Assembly: GCA_023653785.1 (NCBI GenBank)
Contig: JAMKCH010057135.1
Location: 1-64,000, forward strand
Direction: 5' to 3'
Length of the DNA: 64,000 bases
DNA from: Ophioderma brevispina
Lineage: Eukaryota; Echinodermata; Ophiuroidea; Amphilepidida; Ophiodermatidae
Numbering within the stretch: position 1 is the stretch's first letter; every line of letters starts with the position of its first letter. The notes under the pieces were generated by a model. The model did not search any database, was not told where the DNA came from, and worked only from the letters and a program-made list of their open reading frames with translations. Below, piece after piece: positions 58,900 to 64,000 of this stretch. A program made the position numbers and the translations under genes.

Positions 58900-61770
58900 G
58901 TCAAGTTGGCTTTGGAATCCCTTCTGAAATATGTGAAACAATTTCGAAATTTAAATTTTTTTTGAATTTTTTTTTTTAACTTTGCACTTTTCATTGCACA
59001 CATCATGACATCATGACAAAACATTTATTATTAGCAATCAATATAATTATGTCTTAAGAAGGGTAGTTTAAATATCATGTGATATTGAAACAGGAGTCTG
59101 GCAATTTTCCAAAACCGCCTTTGAACACCATACATTCTCTTAAAGCCTTCAGTGCATGCAAATGTGGCCGACATCTACCCAAGATAATATATAACACTTT
59201 ACATTGAGAATATCAGTACTCATAGATGTCAAGGAACCTCCGAAACATTTTTGTATTTAAGGGGCGTTTGGAGCCTTCTACGACCCATAGGCCATTTCCT
59301 CTTCCACAATCTGAAAACCCAAATTTTGATTTGCAATAAAACTTTCCAAAAAGAAATCAATTTGAAGCGCTAGTTCAATCTTTCGCATGATTTCCATAGA
59401 ATAGCATGTAGTTTCTTAGAGAGATACAACCGCTATAATTAAATTGATTTATAATATCAGTTTGTAATACACTGCTTTTTCTCCATCGGTATGGCAAGAC
59501 TCGGTAAAGGGGTAAACCCCGCAGGAAGTTTAGAACAATAACAGTCCTATAGGGCCATGAAGGGTTGCCTCATCTATGCCATGCAGTATTGATGCTTAAC
59601 ACTGTGCATTCTGCAAAGTTTTTCCCCTACATTTTGGTGTAAACTTTATGAAATTGTGCATTTTTAAGAGCATATTTAGACTCAGTATGGAAAATGTATT
59701 CAAATAAGTACTAACATCCCCAGTCTTGGATTGGGGGTTCTAACATACTAAATAAGCATCATCATCTCATAAGCTTCTAAGTTGTGTGTGCGACATCTAA
59801 TGGTAATTCACCATAGGAGGAGTGTTAAGGCCCCATTTCATCAGACATAGGTTAAATTAAATCTTTGACTAATCATGTTTTCACAAGGGGAATTCTGTGT
59901 CTGATTGACAATCTTATTGTGGTATTGTATCTGATTATCATTAAGCAGAAATTTAAAATTGGCAGCTGCAAGAACGTTTTTGTAGAGTTTTTTTTTACAT
60001 CTCAATATGAAGTGCACTGGATTTCTTTTCCCTATTGTACTTAAAAAATCAATTACTTACAAAAGATTTTGTTTTGTTTAAATTTAATTGTATGTGTACA
60101 ACAAGGAAATTGTGCCACTCCTTTCGATATTCATCAAAAAGATGAAAGATGGGAATGAGATAGATGAAAATGAGGATCAACATGAGAAAAGAACTGAGAG
60201 TGAAATTGCTGAGAATACATTTAAAGCGTGATTGGGGATTATGATAAGTGCAAAGGCTTACTTTGTAGTGTGTACAGAATTAAAACCACATTTCATTTTG
60301 TACCAACATTAGAACATGCAGTCTGTGCATGGTATGTATTTCTTGCATGCGTGTGATGCATGTAAGTTAAAGGATGCTTTTTCTGATTTATGTTTTTGTG
60401 TGCTCTACGTGATAGAAGCCTGGCCTCTTGCACTACATCCCCCATCAGCAATTACCATGTAAACAACTTGCGGTTTTGATGGTAGAAGTAGTAATGTATA
60501 TTGCAAAGCCCTATTCAATACTGTGTTAATGGTTAACCATTAAAATGCCAGTTTTTTTTGTTTTTTATCTTGGTAGATGAAAGATATTTGGGGGCTCAAT
60601 TTCGGGATGATAATGAGAAAAATACGGCCTTTCCTCTGAGATCAAAATCGTTACTACTTCCGGGTAAATCAGAGGTTCCCAAAGACAATTGGAATACTCA
60701 CTTGAAAGTTCCTTAAAAAAATCACCTGGTGCAAAAAAAAAAATCTACAACAAATCTCACTTTTTGGCAAATTGCCAGTGTTTGCACTAATTTCAGATTC
60801 CTATTTCATTTCTCCCTCATTTTCCTTCCCTAGACTGTTTTCTTACATCACTGCAGAATCTAATTCCTCATGGGCTCCTCATTTTAAACAGTTTAAAATG
60901 TAATACAAAGGAATAACTTTTCTTTTTTACTAATTCGTTCATAATGTGATAAGTGATATTTTTTTCCTTTGTATACCAGTCACTTTCAGGTCAAAATAAC
61001 TAACTGTGTATTCACATTTTGCAGCTAACTTTCTGTGGAAACAGGAGATGAAAGGGAACCCAAGAGATAATACTGAATCGCAAAATTATGAAAATAAATT
61101 AAGGAATGTCTGAAGTTGAACTCTGGAGAATGTTACATTTTATAACTTAGAATTTGTTCAAAAGATGAGTAATAACGGCATAGAAGGTCGCCTAAAATAT
61201 TCTGTAACATAACACCTAACCAGAATGCCTTTTCCCCTAGGAGTAGGGGATAAATGGGTAAAAGCTTTTATTATATTACTCATTAGATAGCATTACCCTT
61301 TGAGACAAATAGCTGTAAGACTTCAACATCTTAGGGATTTTTCATAGCTTTACCTAATTTCCTGAAAACAGTGATGATCTACCAAGTTCTACATACTTAA
61401 ATGATGTGTCGATTAAACTGAGCTAATGTATGCCTTTCATTTGTGAGTGCAGACTCTGTGTGCACCCCATTTAATGTACAATTCAACAAAATGTATACAT
61501 TTTGATAACATCCTCTAACAGTCCCACACTCGGTATAGAGGCTTCTCAAATGACTCAATAAACTAGACTCCCTAGTCTTGTGGTAAAATATAAGCACAAT
61601 TTTATTTTGGTAGTGTAATCTAATATTCACTTGACCAACAAAAATGTAAATAGAAATTTTTGACTTTGCTGATTAATTTCAAATGAGATGCACTTTTGGG
61701 AATTTGCAGCAGATACTGATTAAATTGAGCCAAACTACTCTCGATACCAGAAAAAATATAGTACACAATT
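58900..61770. other. Unassigned AT-rich DNA
   Basis: No gene, RNA or repeat is recognised in this 2.9-kb stretch. Confidence 0.45.
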
Positions 61771-62386
61771 TTTGTGTCGCCTGCCCTTCGCCTGCCCTAA
61801 GGCAGGAAGACACATAGGGATCACTTTGTCCACTGTAGTTGTTGATGTCTGTTGTTGTTGTTGATGTCTGTTGTCTGTTGTGAAAAAGGGTTAACATTTG
61901 CCTGTAATATCCTCATACTTTGATGGATTTAAACCAAACTTGGGTCACAGGTGCAACATGGCATCCCCCACTTGTTGATGAGGTCAAAGGTCACATGCCA
62001 AGGTCAAAGGTCATGTGAGGTCAAGTTGTAAAATAGGCTGGAAATGTAAAATTGACCTCATTTGAAAAGTTGAAGTTCAATTGGAACCAAACTTGAATCA
62101 TAGGTGCAACATGGGACCCCTCATTTGTTGATGAGGTCAAATTTCACATGCCAAGGTCAAAGGTCATGTGAGGTTAAGTTGTAAAATAGGCTGGAAATGT
62201 AAAATTGACCTCATTTGAAAAGTTGAAGTTCAATTGGAACCAAACTTGAATCATAGGTGCAACATGCAAACCCTCATGTGTTTGAGGTCCAAGATCACAT
62301 ATCAAGGTCAAAGGTCATGTTAGGCCTATCATTCACTAACCGCGACGGCAGGCGACACAAGCGGTCTGAGGACCGATGTATTTTTG
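61771..62386 (+). mobile_element. AGGTCA-rich dispersed element, copy 2
   Basis: It has the same plan as 33349-33870: GTGTCGCCTGCC at the left (61773), a shorter TGTTGATGTC minisatellite, then three ~125-bp units instead of two, then GGCAGGCGACAC at the right and the stem-loop CGGTC-TGAG-GACCG before TGTATTTTT. Four intact AGGTCAAAGGTCA sites lie at 61981-61993, 62001-62013, 62154-62166 and 62305-62317. Confidence 0.78.
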
Positions 62387-63103
62387 GAATAAAAAATGAT
62401 GCTGGATTTAAATACCTAGGCTATAGTGAGTCCTATGTGTAACTGTGAATTTGAGTGAAGTCATTTAAGTCAATATCTTAAAAGAAAGTGTTGTCAGTTT
62501 GGTTATGCCATAGAAATAAAAAAAAATTCAGACTGTTTAAAAGACTATCAACTTTGCTAAATGGTTGCTGATGATTCAACCATGGTCTTTTACAATTTTA
62601 TCATTGAAGCTAAGATATTTGACATGACACAGCTGTTTCACCCCATGCAAATTGTTTCTTTTATTTTTAGAGCAATTTTAATCAATGGCGACACAATTTT
62701 GACAACTGATAAAAGTAGGGACATGCAAGAGCTATTACCTCCGCAAAAATCAGAAAAATCCATTGCGGGAATCTTGCCATATAGGCCTACAAAGGTCTTA
62801 ATTTGTATGTTATAGCGCCCTCTATATGCATATTTCCCATAGAAAGACGTGTAAAACTAGAATTTTATGAAAAATCATATTTGCCCGCAATGAAATTTCA
62901 TCAAATTTACACAGGGTGTAGTTAGTGGCATAAATACTCCAAATTCGTTGCCAAAAGTGTGTCGCCATTGATATTTTTTGGTTTATTCTCATTTTATCAT
63001 AATAAATGAGACTCTCAAACAGCTGTGATGAAATGGCCTTACCACCAAGTATATTTAAGGTTCAAATCTCAGACTCTAGCACAGTCTGGCAAATTTGTGA
63101 AAT
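62387..63103. other. Unassigned DNA
   Basis: No gene is supported. Confidence 0.4.
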
Positions 63104-63483
63104 ACAGAGTGGTCGAAAAAAAAAAAAAAGTTACACTTTTTCGTCTGCAAATTTCTCAAAGGTGGGTAGACATCAAAATAGTTTGAGGGTATTTATTAAC
63201 TACAATATCTTGTCAGAACGTGGTGAAAATGGCACTGAAAACGAAGCTGAAATGACAAAATGGCCGCCATGTAGAGAAAAAAGGTCAAAAACCTTTGCAC
63301 ACACCATTTTTCTCAACACGGCCGCCATTTTGTTATTTGAGCTTTGTTTTCAATGCCGGCTGTTTTCACCAGGGTCTAACAAGATATTGTAGTTAATAAA
63401 TATCTTCAAAAAATGTTGATATATCCACCCACTTTTGAGAATTTTTCAGACATAAAAGTGTTAACTTTTTTTGACCACTCTGT
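63104..63483. mobile_element. 380-bp palindromic MITE
   Basis: ACAGAGTGGTC followed by an A-run and GTTACACTTTT at the left is mirrored by AAAAGTGTTAAC, a T-run and GACCACTCTGT at the right. The arms (each about 185 bp) match almost to the centre, including ATTTATTAACTACAATATCT, TGGTGAAAA, GAAAAC.AAGCT and AAAATGGC.GCC. The end sequence style resembles Tc1/mariner-derived MITEs, but no TA duplication is clear. The long open frame crossing one arm is an artefact. Confidence 0.85.
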
Positions 63484-64000
63484 GCATGCATATAAAAGTG
63501 CCCACTTCACTGAAAAAAATAGTTGTATCCCTAGATGGTATTCTCTAGATGGTACAATTTCCACCTTGTTTCTCATATTGTAATTCCAAAAAAATATTGC
63601 TCTATTTTACTGGAATTGGGAGTTTAGAAGGACAGGCCTATCATACTACAAAGCTGTACAGACGTGCACTTTATGAACTGGTAATAAATAATGCCTGTGT
63701 GATTTACCTAAAAGTAAACTTGAGGCAATTTCTGAGGAAGCCGAATCCAAATAATGTTCTGTACATGTAACAACCTGACAGAGTTCATTAGTCAGAATTG
63801 GTGAGTAAATGTGTTCATGATGTTACCTGAAATACAACAACAGTAGCCAAAATTGTGTTGTGTATATATATTTACACACAGGTAACCCTACAGTCCCACG
63901 GTGGTATATTTCTCTCTCTCTATATGCACAGCAAGCGCAAGGTGCTGTCAGACGTGTGTTGTCGTGACTCTTCAATTAAATGATGAATCCCTCGTTTCAT
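63484..64000. other. Unassigned DNA
   Basis: No feature is supported up to the window edge. Confidence 0.4.

Noticed and set aside
63006..63392. 128-codon + frame
   Set aside because: It crosses one arm of the 380-bp palindromic MITE and an A-run; there is no domain.

Overview
This window looks like gene-poor, AT-rich nuclear DNA of an animal, most likely a marine invertebrate. An echinoderm or other deuterostome is my guess from the style of its repeats, not something the sequence proves. The features that point to a metazoan are CR1/Jockey-type LINE fragments with A-rich simple tails, tRNA-like SINE heads, many terminal-inverted-repeat MITEs, a DIRS-type tyrosine-recombinase retrotransposon and long CA/GT microsatellites. 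I found no host protein-coding exon that I can defend. The longest open frames (100-159 codons) are frame noise or lie inside repeats. There is no sign of bacterial operons, rRNA or a functional tRNA.

Layout. 1-16.3 kb: mostly unassigned AT-rich DNA, with a 5'-truncated LINE at 1.76-3.2 kb (+), a doubled 255-bp unit at 10.2-10.7 kb and small hairpins. 16.3-19 kb: a hAT-like MITE and a 1-kb element with GGGC-rich inner repeats. 19.1-24.5 kb: a 5.4-kb decayed DIRS-like element with long inverted terminal repeats, an internal complementary region, and traces of reverse transcriptase and tyrosine recombinase. It sits inside a TTAA-type MITE whose two halves flank it. 25.8-26.8 kb: a second LINE 3' fragment (-). 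29.0-33.05 kb: a 2-kb unit in tandem duplicate, each copy with a MITE and a tRNA-like SINE. 33.3-38 kb: a repeat carrying nuclear-receptor-like AGGTCA pairs, two MITEs, a GT array and a 0.6-kb direct duplication. 40.8-45.7 kb: a TTAA MITE, a near-perfect fold-back, a TIR element with cAMP-response-like ends and an 11-unit ~105-bp satellite. 47.6-51.4 kb: a hAT-like MITE remnant and a ~640-bp unit repeated 2.6 times. 54-64 kb: a TTAA MITE candidate, CA arrays, a broken fold-back with an inserted element, a second full AGGTCA-rich repeat and a 380-bp palindromic MITE.

Nothing here works as a pathway. The content is mobile DNA in successive layers, and the nesting gives a relative order of insertion. 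Many paralogous copies differ more by one-base indels, often in homopolymers, than by substitutions. This suggests incompletely polished long-read assembly and limits every reading-frame argument.
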